From: JAGMCF01 sp964398885
GTDB taxonomy: Bacteria > Cloacimonadota > Cloacimonadia > JGIOTU-2
DNA: 32,179 nucleotides
NCBI GenBank assembly: GCA_964398885.1
Contig: CAYNOU010000025.1
Location: 1 to 32,179 of the forward strand
Reading direction: 5' to 3'
The translations under genes and the position numbers were made by a program. Positions 23,843 through 32,096 of the stretch are shown piece after piece; within the stretch, counting starts at the first letter, position 1; each line of letters starts with the position of its first letter. The notes beneath the pieces are model-generated. The model searched no databases, was not told the origin of the DNA, and worked only from the letters and a program-made list of their open reading frames with translations.

Positions 23843-24027
23843 AAAGACCCATTCTACCCGTCTAGGCTCGGACTAGTCCGTCTGGGCGCCTGTCTAGGCT
23901 TGGCCTAGCCAAGACTGGCCGAGACCGACCGAGACTGAAAGGATGGGTCTTTCGGGTTGTTGTCTAAAACTCTTGAAACCCGACTTGAGCTCGTAGTGCA
24001 GAGCCCGAGTCGAGTTTCAGATAACAA
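23843..24027. repeat. G+C-rich composite hairpin element
   Basis: There are two adjacent inverted-repeat structures. The first has arms AAAGACCCAT (23843-23852) and ATGGGTCTTT (23943-23952). They enclose repeated GTCTAGGCT(C/T)GG units, the palindrome CTTGGCCTAGCCAAG (23899-23913) and the CCGTCTGGGCGCC motif also found near 19394. The second has 16-nt arms at 23957-23972 and 24012-24027 (14 of 16 matching), enclosing CGACTTGAGCTC/GAGCCCGAGTCG (23981-24012). No protein is encoded. The structure might act as RNA or simply be stacked repeat insertions. Confidence 0.6.
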
Positions 24028-24038
24028 TTTCATCTTTC

Positions 24039-24224
24039 TTGACATCTTTTATTTAATAATAATCCATATATTAAAAGTGTTACAAAGGAGTAGTCGTGCT
24101 ACATACAATATTTTTACATTTACAGGATAGCACTTTTGAAAAATTAGATAAATTTTGCTGCGAGTATTGAAACCCATCCCGGGTTTCTTTCTCCAAAAAT
24201 AATAAAAAGGAAAGGAAGTAAATT
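24039..24224 (+). promoter_or_regulatory. Leader of the C25 protease gene
   Basis: TTGACA at 24039-24044 is a possible -35 element; a -10 cannot be fixed. A hairpin GAAACCC/GGGTTTC (24169-24187, 7-bp stem) followed by TTTCTCC lies 38 bp before the start codon and could affect leader termination or mRNA stability. The RBS is AGGAAAGGAAG. Confidence 0.4.
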
Positions 24225-27200
24225 ATGCATTATAAGAACAAAATTTTCAGTATGGTCTGTGTTGTATTTTTTCTTCTAATCTCCGGTTACGCAAGAGCAG
24301 ATTTTTATAAACAAGCATTTACATTTAATAAAGAAAATTTTTACTTTGAAAAAATTGATAATTTTGATTTAGTATCAATCCCGATACATCAGGAGGAAAA
24401 AGATTATGACTTTTCTCGCGAAATAGGAAAGCCTCAACTCCCATTCAGGATAGTTCATCTGGTTTTACCTTCAGGAAAAGAAATTTCTCGGATAACAATC
24501 ATATCAAAAGAAAGTGAATATCTTGAAGGAAAATATTCAATCTATCCGGCTCAGCCACCCCAGATTTTATCCCGTCCAGCAAATGAAATTGAATTTGTTA
24601 AGCCATCAAAAGAAATTTATGAATCATCACAAGCATATCCTGATGAAATTGTTAAGATAGCAAAACGAGGTTATCTTTCAGGATACAATATTGGCTCTTT
24701 ACTTATTTATCCATTACAATATATTCCAAAAGAGAAGAAATTAATCTTCCATTCAAAGATTGAAATAGAAATTTCATATAAGGATACAGAGAAATTGCCA
24801 ATACATTTTTCAAAAAGAACAGATTTTGCAGAAACTATTTTAAAAGAAACAATTAAGGATTTAGTAAAAAATTCTGATGATGTGCCCCAATTTCTGTCAC
24901 GAACCAGCCCTAAAAATTCTAACCTTCCTGATGAAGAACATTTATATGTTGTAATTACTTCTAACGATCTTGCTTCTTGCTTTGAACCTCTTTCTGAATG
25001 GAAATTGAAAAAAGGGTTATCTGCAACTATTGTAACAACTTCCTGGATTTATTCTGAATATTCAGGAATTGACCAGGCAGAGCAGATAAGAAATTTTATT
25101 ATAGATGCATATCAAAATTGGGGAACTCTCTGGGTGCTTTTAGGTGGAGATATTAATCAGGTTGCATACAGAACAGCTTTTGCTTTTGATTGTGAATATG
25201 GAGAATATTGGGAAAATTTTATTCCTTGTGATCTTTATTTCTCAGATTTAGATGGAGATTGGAATGCAAATGGAAATGATATTTTTGGTGAACTTGACGA
25301 TAATATTGATATGTATCCTGATGTTATGATTGGTAGGGCATCTGTGCAAAATACAAGCGAAGCGAGTGCATTTGTAGATAAAATTCTTACTTATGAGAAG
25401 ACTCCACCTACAGACTATCAGCTGGATATGCTTTTTTTAGCAATGATTCTCTGGTGGGATCCATATACTGATTCTGGAATAGGCAAAGACCACATTGACG
25501 ATATGTATGTTCCAGATAGATTTGACCCTATTACTAAACTCTATCAATCTCTTGGAAATGAAACTTATGATAATGTAATGACTGCTTTAAATAGTGGCCA
25601 GAATATAATAAACCATGATGGACACGCCTGGTGGTATATAATGGGAATTGGTGACGGATATCTATTCAATGAAGATATGGATGCACTTACAAACGAACCA
25701 GCATATTCAATACTATATTCTATCGGTTGTTGGCCCGCAGCTTTTGATTATGACTGCATAGCAGAACATTTTGTCACAAATTCTGACGGTGGGGGAGTAG
25801 CATTTATCGGTAATTCAAGATATGGTTGGGGAAGTCCGGGCAATCCGGTTTATGGCTATTCAGATAGATTTGACCAGCAATTCTTTCACCACCTGTTTGA
25901 TAATAATATTTACTATATTGGGAGTACATTAGCGGCTGCAAAATCAACCTATATTCCTCTTGCAGGTGAGGAGAATGTTTACAGATGGTGTGAATATGAG
26001 ATAAACCTTTTAGGTGAGCCAGAAATGCCTATCTGGACCGATATTCCAAATTATTTAACTGTTACATCTCCCGTAGAATTACCATTAGGAAATTGTTTCT
26101 GCTCAGTAACTGTCACCGATGGAAGTAACCCTGTTGAAGGTGCTTTGGTCTGTTTAATGCAGCAAGGTGATGTCTATGAAACTGCAATTACAGGTATTGA
26201 TGGTCAAGTAGATTTTCAGATTTCAACATCTAATCCTGCAAATGACCTTTATTTAACTGTCACGGCTCAGAACTTTATTCCTTTTGAAATAACTATTTCG
26301 TTAATTTCTGATGAGCCGTATGTAAAAATAGAATCATATTCAACTAATGATTCTTGGGACGGGTATGTGATTCCAGGAGAATTAACCTCAATGGATATAT
26401 GGCTTCATAATTACGGGAATCAAAATGCAACTGGCGTTTCAGTTTTATTAACATCCGATAATAGCAAAATTACAATGATTGATAGCATTGAGGCGATTAC
26501 AAACATTTCCGCTGGAGATTCAGTTCTCATTCAAAGTGCCTTCAGTTTTGATGTTAATCAAAATTTACTGAATGGAGAGGTCGTTTATCTAAATTATGAA
26601 ATATCAGATGATGCAGGTCATACCTGGTCAGACTTAGTCAGCGTTACAGGAGCGACCCCTGTCATTTCATATTTTTATCACGATATTATCGATTCTTTAG
26701 GTGGAGATGGAGATGGTATTGCAGAACCGGGTGAGTTCGTAAACCCGCATATTATTCTTAGAAATTCAGGATTAAATACTGCTGATAGTGTTACCGCAGA
26801 ATTAAGTACGGATAGTCCTTATATTGATATTCCTATACTCTTTGTGCCATTGAGTTTTGGAGATATTCAACCATCTGGATTTGGAGATGCTTTTGCGGAC
26901 ATTGGAATTGATGAAAATTGTCCAACACCATATTTCCCACAAATCAATATAGGAATCTGGACAGAAGATGGTTATGCATTCACAGATAGTTTTTTCATCA
27001 CAATAGGTGAAACAGGATTTTATGATAATATGGAAAATGGGGAGGATAATTGGACGCATTCTGGAACTGATGATTTATGGCATCTGACATCACATCGTAA
27101 GTTTTCAGGAGATTATAGCTGGTATTGCGGCAATGAAGGTCAATTTGTTTATAATGATAATATAGAAGAATTTTTGGTTGCCACACCCGTTACTATTGGA

Positions 27201-29474
27201 CAGAATGCAGAACTTTCCTTCTGGTGTTGGTATGAATTTCCTAATTATGGAACTGATGGATTTTATGCTGAAATTAACGATGGTTCCGGATGGATAGACC
27301 TGGATTTTATTGGGAGCGGCGGAGCTTTAGGAACACTTACCACAGGAAACGATTGGCTTGAATATAAATATGATTTATCACAATATCCTGCGGAAACAGA
27401 ATTGACTTTACGCTTCAGATTTGTAAGTGACGAAGGCGATGTTGCAGAAGGTGTGTATATTGATGATGTGAGAATTTATGAAAAATCTGATATAATTGTT
27501 GCAGAATTTTCCGCAGATGTTACTTATGGAATTATGCCTTTGAGCGTTCAATTCACTGATGTAAGTAATTCAGTCGTTGACTCAATAGTTGACTGGTTCT
27601 GGGAATTTGGAGATGGTGAAACAAGCACAGAACAGAATCCAATGCATATCTATGAAATACAGGGCAAGAAAACAGTATCTCTGACTGTTACCGATGAATT
27701 TAATCTTACTGCAACGAAAACAAAGATAAATTACATTGATGTGGCAACAGGTGGCGGCTATGTGGTTTATGTTAATCCTGATGGAAGCGGAGACTATACG
27801 AATTTGCACGACGGAATGGAAGCAGTTTATGATGGTGACACTTTACTTGTTGCAGACGCGTTGTATACTGGAACGCTGAATAAGAATATCTCATTTGATA
27901 GTAAAAATGTAACAGTAATTTCTGAATATGGGCCTGAAAATTGTATTCTTGATGGGGAGAATGCTGGTTTTGCTTTTGAGATAAGTAATAATGATTTTTC
28001 TATTGTCAGTGGTTTTACTTTCAACAATTTTAATAGTTTTGGAAATGGGGGCGGTATAAACTGCGAGAATGCATCTGCAAGAATAGAAAATTGTATATTT
28101 CAAAATTGTATCTCTGAATTTGATGGCGGAGCAGTTTTTAGTTCAAATAGTGAAAATCTATTCATTAATAACTGTGAATTTATCAGTTGTGGCGCAGCAT
28201 CTTGCGGTGCTATTGGAACCGCCCAGAGTAATAATTTAGTTATTGACAGTTGTAATTTTAATGGAAATTCTGCTAATATTGCAGCTGGAATTTTTGTAGA
28301 TTCAAATCCCTCAACATTAATTAAAAACTGTAGTTTTTCCAATAATAATGCTTCCAATAATGGAGGTGGGATTTACATTTCTGATTGTGATTCAGTTGCA
28401 ATAATTGATTGTGATATTTTAGATAATTCAGCAGAAAATGGTGGTGGAATATGCTCATACACCTGTAATTCATTTGAGGTAAAAGATGTGTTACTATTGA
28501 ATAATGAGGTTTCCCAATATGGTGGTGGCCTCTATTTGAGTGAAGTTGACCCTATTATTGAAAACTGCATTGTATCAGGAAATACTGCAAAACGCGGTGC
28601 AGGAATCTATCTTACTTCAGCTAATCCACAGGTTGTAAACTGTCTAATAACAGATAATTCTGCAACAAGCACTTCTGGAATTGGCGGAGGAATCTATACA
28701 GATGCCACCAATTTAGTTTTAGTAAATTGTACGATTGCAAATAATTCAGCAGTATCCTTTGCTGGTGGAATTTTTGTATATGGTTCTACTGTAAATGTTG
28801 AAAATAGTATTTTCTGGGGAGATACTCCACAGGAGATATTTCCTCCTTCCGCAGATTTAATCGCTGAATATTCAGATATTCAAGGTGGATGGTCCGGGAC
28901 TGGCAATATTGATTCTGACCCGCTTTTTATTGCAGGAACTCCGCTTGATTATCATTTGCAAGGTATAAGTCCTTGTATTGATACTGGTTTGAATAATTAT
29001 GTTATTTTGGACTATGATTTAGATGGAAATGTTAGAATCTGGGATGGTGATGGTGACGATATTGCAATTGTAGATATGGGTTGCTATGAATTTGGCGCTC
29101 CACCTGTGAGTGTAGAACCAGAGCCAGAACCTCAATCTGGAATTACGCTTTATCAGAATTATCCTAATCCATTTGGTGCTTCAACAACCATTTCATTTCA
29201 TTTAGCCACCGGTCTTCGCTACGCTACGCCCCGGCAGGCAGAGAACACACAAATAAAAGTTTACAATATAAAAGGGCAACTGGTGAAAAAATTAGGATTT
29301 CGAATTTTGGATTTCGGATTTGGCGAAGCCGTTTGGGATGGAAAAGACGATAACGGTAATCAAGTAAGTTCTGGTATTTATTTTTATCAAATATCCACCA
29401 AAGGTGGATCCGCCTCAGGCGGAAAAGTAAGTGGTGATTATTCTAAAATAAGAAAGATGGTTATCTTAAGATAA
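24225..29474 (+). CDS. Secreted C25 (gingipain-like) cysteine protease with MAM-like, PKD, beta-helix and T9SS domains
   Basis: 1749 residues. Signal peptide 1-26 (ending YARA) and a gingipain-type propeptide to about 235. The C25 catalytic domain spans about 240-600: 'YVVITSNDL', 'WVLLGGDINQV', His467 in 'NHDGHAWW' and Cys502 in 'YSIGCWPAAF'. The His/Cys spacing of 35 is close to gingipain's 33. An Ig-like region follows ('NYLTVTSPVELPLGN', about 607-700), then CARDB-like strands. A MAM/immune-inhibitor-A-like jelly roll covers about 932-1090 ('FYDNMENGEDNWTHSGTDD'). A PKD domain covers about 1093-1180 ('WFWEFGDGETSTEQNP'). A right-handed beta-helix with 'GGGI' and 'NC' repeats covers about 1180-1590. 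The T9SS tail starts at about 1640 and ends RKMVILR. Three repeat-derived insertions enlarge that tail. Probable role is extracellular proteolysis. Confidence 0.9.
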   Translation: MHYKNKIFSMVCVVFFLLISGYARADFYKQAFTFNKENFYFEKIDNFDLVSIPIHQEEKDYDFSREIGKPQLPFRIVHLVLPSGKEISRITIISKESEYLEGKYSIYPAQPPQILSRPANEIEFVKPSKEIYESSQAYPDEIVKIAKRGYLSGYNIGSLLIYPLQYIPKEKKLIFHSKIEIEISYKDTEKLPIHFSKRTDFAETILKETIKDLVKNSDDVPQFLSRTSPKNSNLPDEEHLYVVITSNDLASCFEPLSEWKLKKGLSATIVTTSWIYSEYSGIDQAEQIRNFIIDAYQNWGTLWVLLGGDINQVAYRTAFAFDCEYGEYWENFIPCDLYFSDLDGDWNANGNDIFGELDDNIDMYPDVMIGRASVQNTSEASAFVDKILTYEKTPPTDYQLDMLFLAMILWWDPYTDSGIGKDHIDDMYVPDRFDPITKLYQSLGNETYDNVMTALNSGQNIINHDGHAWWYIMGIGDGYLFNEDMDALTNEPAYSILYSIGCWPAAFDYDCIAEHFVTNSDGGGVAFIGNSRYGWGSPGNPVYGYSDRFDQQFFHHLFDNNIYYIGSTLAAAKSTYIPLAGEENVYRWCEYEINLLGEPEMPIWTDIPNYLTVTSPVELPLGNCFCSVTVTDGSNPVEGALVCLMQQGDVYETAITGIDGQVDFQISTSNPANDLYLTVTAQNFIPFEITISLISDEPYVKIESYSTNDSWDGYVIPGELTSMDIWLHNYGNQNATGVSVLLTSDNSKITMIDSIEAITNISAGDSVLIQSAFSFDVNQNLLNGEVVYLNYEISDDAGHTWSDLVSVTGATPVISYFYHDIIDSLGGDGDGIAEPGEFVNPHIILRNSGLNTADSVTAELSTDSPYIDIPILFVPLSFGDIQPSGFGDAFADIGIDENCPTPYFPQINIGIWTEDGYAFTDSFFITIGETGFYDNMENGEDNWTHSGTDDLWHLTSHRKFSGDYSWYCGNEGQFVYNDNIEEFLVATPVTIGQNAELSFWCWYEFPNYGTDGFYAEINDGSGWIDLDFIGSGGALGTLTTGNDWLEYKYDLSQYPAETELTLRFRFVSDEGDVAEGVYIDDVRIYEKSDIIVAEFSADVTYGIMPLSVQFTDVSNSVVDSIVDWFWEFGDGETSTEQNPMHIYEIQGKKTVSLTVTDEFNLTATKTKINYIDVATGGGYVVYVNPDGSGDYTNLHDGMEAVYDGDTLLVADALYTGTLNKNISFDSKNVTVISEYGPENCILDGENAGFAFEISNNDFSIVSGFTFNNFNSFGNGGGINCENASARIENCIFQNCISEFDGGAVFSSNSENLFINNCEFISCGAASCGAIGTAQSNNLVIDSCNFNGNSANIAAGIFVDSNPSTLIKNCSFSNNNASNNGGGIYISDCDSVAIIDCDILDNSAENGGGICSYTCNSFEVKDVLLLNNEVSQYGGGLYLSEVDPIIENCIVSGNTAKRGAGIYLTSANPQVVNCLITDNSATSTSGIGGGIYTDATNLVLVNCTIANNSAVSFAGGIFVYGSTVNVENSIFWGDTPQEIFPPSADLIAEYSDIQGGWSGTGNIDSDPLFIAGTPLDYHLQGISPCIDTGLNNYVILDYDLDGNVRIWDGDGDDIAIVDMGCYEFGAPPVSVEPEPEPQSGITLYQNYPNPFGASTTISFHLATGLRYATPRQAENTQIKVYNIKGQLVKKLGFRILDFGFGEAVWDGKDDNGNQVSSGIYFYQISTKGGSASGGKVSGDYSKIRKMVILR
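29209..29240. repeat. In-frame insertion 1 in the C25 sorting domain (GLRYATPRQA)
   Basis: A G+C-rich stretch (CCGGTCTTCGCTACGCTACG then CCCCGGCAGGCA) lies between 'TISFHLAT' and 'ENTQIKVYNIKG', where other tails have no such residues. CCGG occurs at both ends. Confidence 0.6.
29295..29325. repeat. In-frame insertion 2 in the C25 sorting domain (GFRILDFGFG)
   Basis: The repeated unit (G)GATTTCGAATTTTGGATTTC with GGATTTGG encodes extra residues between 'GQLVKKL' and 'GEAVWDGKD', where siblings go almost directly from one to the other. Confidence 0.6.
29409..29423. repeat. In-frame insertion 3 in the C25 sorting domain: TCCGCCTCAGGCGGA
   Basis: The 15-bp palindrome encodes the centre of 'STKGGSASGGKVSGDYSK' in the final loop. 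Sequence and reading frame are the same as at 22291-22305. Confidence 0.75.
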
Positions 29475-29640
29475 AAAATAAAATTGTTATTACTTTGAGC
29501 AGAGGTCACAAAGGCTTAACCCAGGATACAGAGATATATATCTTTCAGGTGGATAAGTTTTCTGAAGTGTCTTCATCTATTTGGAAAGTAATAATTGTTT
29601 TATTATTAATTGTTCAAAATTTCTCTGTAGATTCAAGTGA
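29475..29640. other. Spacer after the C25 gene
   Basis: AT-rich, no gene. It includes a repeat-like 'GAGGTCACAAAGGC' and 'GGATACAGAGATATA' stretch similar in style to the CACAAAGGACAC tract near 30660. Confidence 0.35.
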
Positions 29641-29708
29641 GCTGTCGGGGATTCATCCTTCGCAGTAGCAGTTCTACTGCTACGAAGAATGGACCATTCC
29701 CTGACAGC
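29641..29708. terminator. Large hairpin between convergent genes
   Basis: Arms GCTGTC...CTTCG and CGAAG...GACAGC enclose the inner stem AGTAGCAGT/ACTGCTAC with loop TCT. The structure is about 68 bp with a few mismatches and bulges. It lies between the C25 gene (plus) and the hypothetical gene (minus), where a bidirectional terminator is expected. There is no adjacent T-run, although AAAAAATTTTTT occurs at 29741-29752. Confidence 0.5.
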
Positions 29709-29738
29709 CATTTGTTTCATGGTGTGGACCATGACACC

Positions 29739-30404
29739 TCAAAAAATTTTTTCTATGATATAATTCCAATGTAACACATTACCAAGAAATTCACCAACAA
29801 AAGTCACCTTATACCCAGGGCAACAGCGAGGACCCCCAAAATCATCGCTGACAAATATCTTATTATCCATTACTTTTATGTTGAATCTAATATTTGTAGA
29901 ACCCTTTTTAAATACAGATTTATCTGTTGGTATACCGCTGAATTTATCTAACAAAACAACATTATTACTGTCGTTTATTGTGAAAATATAAGCAATGTAC
30001 TGATATTTGTAACTCGCCGAGCTAGTTGAATATTCAATTTCTACAAGTGCATCTAATATATTGTCTTTATTAAAATCCGAGTAATGAACATCCCTTAATA
30101 TTAGTTCCGAAGGTTTGGGTATAGTCGGATCATTTAAGTTGTTTTCAGGATGTTTAAATTTTCCATTCTTTAATATAAATTCGGGAATACTTTCTGGATT
30201 TTCTGTATCTTCATACATATATGACCCTCTTTGGTATAGCCAAATTTCATCCCAAAAAACATTTTTGAATGAAGGATAAGTGTAATTGCTAAAGTCAATC
30301 TCCATAATCTTGTTATTTACAGTTTCCACTTCTTGGGTATGAATATTTAAAAAAGTGAAAAGGTTCACAAATATCAATATCATAAAATACAATTTATAGT
30401 TCAT
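29739..30404 (-). CDS. Hypothetical secreted protein with CCPG motif
   Basis: 221 residues. The signal peptide covers about 1-23 (hydrophobic 'FMILIFVNLFTFLNI', then HTQ). The mature part has 'VHYSDFNKDNILDALVEIEYSTSSASY' near 106-132, an Asp-rich calcium-loop-like segment of the 'D.n.Dg..DA.v' type. The C-terminal 'DDFGGPRCCPGYKVTFVGEF' resembles the 'CCPS' ending of some small lipoprotein/LppP-LprE-like families, where a double Cys-Pro is conserved. There is no lipobox cysteine at the signal peptide end. Function unknown. The ATG (RBS AAAGGAAA) overlaps the truncated aminotransferase frame by 11 bp. An export role is inferred. Confidence 0.7.
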   Translation of the reverse strand: MNYKLYFMILIFVNLFTFLNIHTQEVETVNNKIMEIDFSNYTYPSFKNVFWDEIWLYQRGSYMYEDTENPESIPEFILKNGKFKHPENNLNDPTIPKPSELILRDVHYSDFNKDNILDALVEIEYSTSSASYKYQYIAYIFTINDSNNVVLLDKFSGIPTDKSVFKKGSTNIRFNIKVMDNKIFVSDDFGGPRCCPGYKVTFVGEFLGNVLHWNYIIEKIF

Positions 30405-30607
30405 AGGTTTCCTTTGTTTTATCTATCATATTCTCATCGGGCATAACAAGTTTATAAAACTCGTTTTGAATTTTCCGGGTGAAAGGTCCTGGAATACCAT
30501 TTCTTACTTTCCAATCATTAATTTGTATTATTGGGGTTACATCTACTGTAGTTCCAACTATCATACATTCATCAAAAATCTCAACATCCTGTTTTTTTAA
30601 CTGTGTT

Positions 30608-30645
30608 GGTTCAGATTTGTCATCTGAACCATTTATTTTTTCCCT
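30608..30645. repeat. Dispersed hairpin repeat A, copy 1
   Basis: GGTTCAGAT (30608-30616) and ATCTGAACC (30622-30630) form a perfect 9-bp stem, followed by ATTTATTTTTTC. The same unit with one loop change occurs at 32097-32131. Copy 1 lies inside the aminotransferase-remnant frame. Confidence 0.8.
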
Positions 30646-30658
30646 TGAAAATAGATTA

Positions 30659-30694
30659 ACCACAAAGGACACAAAGCAGGCACAAAGGACACAA
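30659..30694. repeat. Tandem CACAAAGGACACAAAG repeat
   Basis: Two units of CACAAAGGACACAAA separated by GCAGG. Low-complexity repeat of unknown function. It supplies the spurious N-terminal codons of the aminotransferase-remnant frame. Confidence 0.6.
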
Positions 30695-30749
30695 AAAAAA
30701 GAATATAACAACATTAATCAACTGAAATAGCATTTTTATGCTCCTTTGG

Positions 30750-30770
30750 GTCCCGATTTGTTTTCGGGAC
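30750..30770. repeat. Intergenic TCCCGA/TCGGGA palindrome
   Basis: GTCCCGA (30750-30756) and TCGGGAC (30764-30770) form a 7-bp stem. It belongs to the same arm family as 19474-19492, 19674-19689 and the in-gene copy at 20525-20540. Confidence 0.65.
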
Positions 30771-30789
30771 ATGTAGATTTCATCTAATT

Positions 30790-30850
30790 CATCTAATTAA
30801 TTTAATTACTCTTTTCCAAAACTTTATGGTTCAAATTATAAACTTGAACC
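30790..30850. repeat. Dispersed repeat B, copy 1, with GGTTCAA hairpin
   Basis: CATCTAATTAATTTAATTAC, CTCTTTTCC and AAAACTTTATGGTTCAA recur at 32131-32175. GGTTCAA (30828-30834) and TTGAACC (30844-30850) form a 7-bp stem. The repeat supplies the last codons and stop of the membrane-protein gene. Confidence 0.75.
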
Positions 30851-31267
30851 AGCCTGGCTTTTGCTTATCTCTTTATTATATCTAAACCAAGCATTTGATG
30901 TAGGATGGAATAAGAATATCATCGCTATTAAATTTACCAGAATTTGAATATAAAGAAATATAAATGGCATTCCTAAAAGATTAACTCCGATTCTTATTAA
31001 TGTAAAAATTATAATTGGTGTAAAAAGTATTGTAAGAATAAAAATAATAAGAAGTATTAAACGAGCCCAATTCTTTCCGTTAGAACTCTTCACAATCAAA
31101 TAAATGAATATTGCCAGGAGAACGACTGACATTAAGATAGCCGCCCATTTCGGGACATCTTCGTTTAGTGTTGGTGAATATTTAAAGAATACATTTCGCA
31201 AAAAGCCAATAGCTAAAGTAGCATAAAGCAGAATAATACCTTTTTTTACTTGAATTGGTCTCTCCAT
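30836..31267 (-). CDS. Small integral membrane protein of unknown function
   Basis: 143 residues with four predicted membrane segments: about 10-27, 41-60, 70-92 and 97-118. A short charged N-terminus 'MERPIQVKKGI' precedes the first. The 'SSNGKNWARLILLI' loop and the 'FLFHPTSNAWFRYNK' end resemble a broad group of uncharacterised bacterial membrane proteins ('...SNxWF...'). I cannot name a family. The last residues (SQAGSSL) and the stop are encoded by a dispersed repeat, so the original C-terminus may have been replaced. RBS GGAG before the ATG at 31265-31267. It is not obviously in an operon. Confidence 0.7.
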   Translation of the reverse strand: MERPIQVKKGIILLYATLAIGFLRNVFFKYSPTLNEDVPKWAAILMSVVLLAIFIYLIVKSSNGKNWARLILLIIFILTILFTPIIIFTLIRIGVNLLGMPFIFLYIQILVNLIAMIFLFHPTSNAWFRYNKEISKSQAGSSL

Positions 31268-31319
31268 TTTTAATCTCCGACTTTCACTTTATTATTTTTT
31301 TGCCTTTATCCAAACTTTA

Positions 31320-31384
31320 TGGTTTCCGAAGGTTCTCCCGACAAGTTGGGAAGGTAGGTTTAGGTACATAAAAATAACATTTGA
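31320..31384. repeat. Repeat-like spacer with a TCCCGA/TTGGGA hairpin
   Basis: AAACTTTATGGTT, shared with repeat B, is followed by the hairpin TCCCGA-CAAG-TTGGGA (31336-31351, one G-T pair). It lies just downstream of the HEPN-like gene on the minus strand. Confidence 0.45.
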
Positions 31385-32080
31385 TTAAGTGTTTGAGATT
31401 TTGTAGTTATTGGGAATAACAAGTTTATTATTGTCATCAAGAATAAAACTATTTAAGCCTTTAAAATATACATCAACTACGTTTTCTATTTTCTTATTAT
31501 TTTCAATTATAATATTTTTCCATTTATTTCTAATCTCAATATAATCAGATTTAAACATTCCTGCAACAACATCAGAATTATGATGTTCAGTTATTTGTAA
31601 CATAAAATTTGTGATATCAATTTTATTTATTTCATCATCTTCAAACCTAAATTCATGAGTGTGTTTTCCCCTTATTGATATCATATCTTTCAAAGAGATT
31701 GCGGATTTCTCAAAAATTGGATTAGCCATCTCAATTATTTTTTTATATTTAATATCTTTACGAAACAGCCTAACAATTAAAGTTAAATAAGAATTTAATC
31801 TATTCTTTAGGATATAAATCTCATTATAGTAATTTTCAATATGATAAAGCAGATAATCAAATTTTAACATTATAAATTTGGTATTGGGCGTCCAACCAAG
31901 ATATTTTTTCATAATATAAATTCTATTCAATGATTGATTAATTTCCCCAAATTCTTTTAACAATTTAGTGTAATATACTTCTTCTCTATTTAACTTTTCT
32001 TTCTTAATATTTCTATTCATGAGATCTAAATTTACAACGATATCAAATAAAGCAGATCTGTATTTTTCTAATTCCTTCAT
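31385..32080 (-). CDS. Hypothetical HEPN-like helical protein
   Basis: 231 residues, predicted mostly helical, rich in Lys, Asn and Ile, with no signal peptide. Residues about 70-100 are 'MLKFDYLLYHIENYYNEIYILKNRL'-like helix, split here. 'SIRGKHTHEFRF' at about 135-146 contains an R-x4-H motif (Arg137, His142), which marks HEPN-superfamily RNases and their relatives such as the Cthe_2314 type. No MNT nucleotidyltransferase partner is next to it in the window. If the motif is real, the protein could be a defence or toxin-type RNase, but a non-catalytic HEPN-like protein is equally possible. Repeat copies flank it on both sides, suggesting insertion as a unit. Confidence 0.5.
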   Translation of the reverse strand: MKELEKYRSALFDIVVNLDLMNRNIKKEKLNREEVYYTKLLKEFGEINQSLNRIYIMKKYLGWTPNTKFIMLKFDYLLYHIENYYNEIYILKNRLNSYLTLIVRLFRKDIKYKKIIEMANPIFEKSAISLKDMISIRGKHTHEFRFEDDEINKIDITNFMLQITEHHNSDVVAGMFKSDYIEIRNKWKNIIIENNKKIENVVDVYFKGLNSFILDDNNKLVIPNNYKISNT

Positions 32081-32096
32081 AATTATTACCTGTGCT

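Larger units (their letters stand above)
30394..30714 (-). pseudogene. Truncated class IV (branched-chain/D-amino-acid type) aminotransferase remnant fused to repeat sequence
   Basis: The open frame has 106 codons. From residue 42 (nt 30591) on, 'VEIFDECMIVGTTVDVTPII' then 'INDWKVRNGIPGPFTRKIQNEF' matches the C-terminal part of class IV PLP aminotransferases such as IlvE. In that family the pattern is 'aDEvFltGTa.evtPV..idg..ig.G.pGpiTrkl...f'. The other 220 or so residues, including the PLP lysine, are missing. The upstream codons come from non-coding repeats: a GGTTCAGAT hairpin at 30608-30630 and a CACAAAGGACAC tract. The gene is therefore very probably a 3' fragment left by deletion or repeat insertion. 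Confidence 0.75.
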
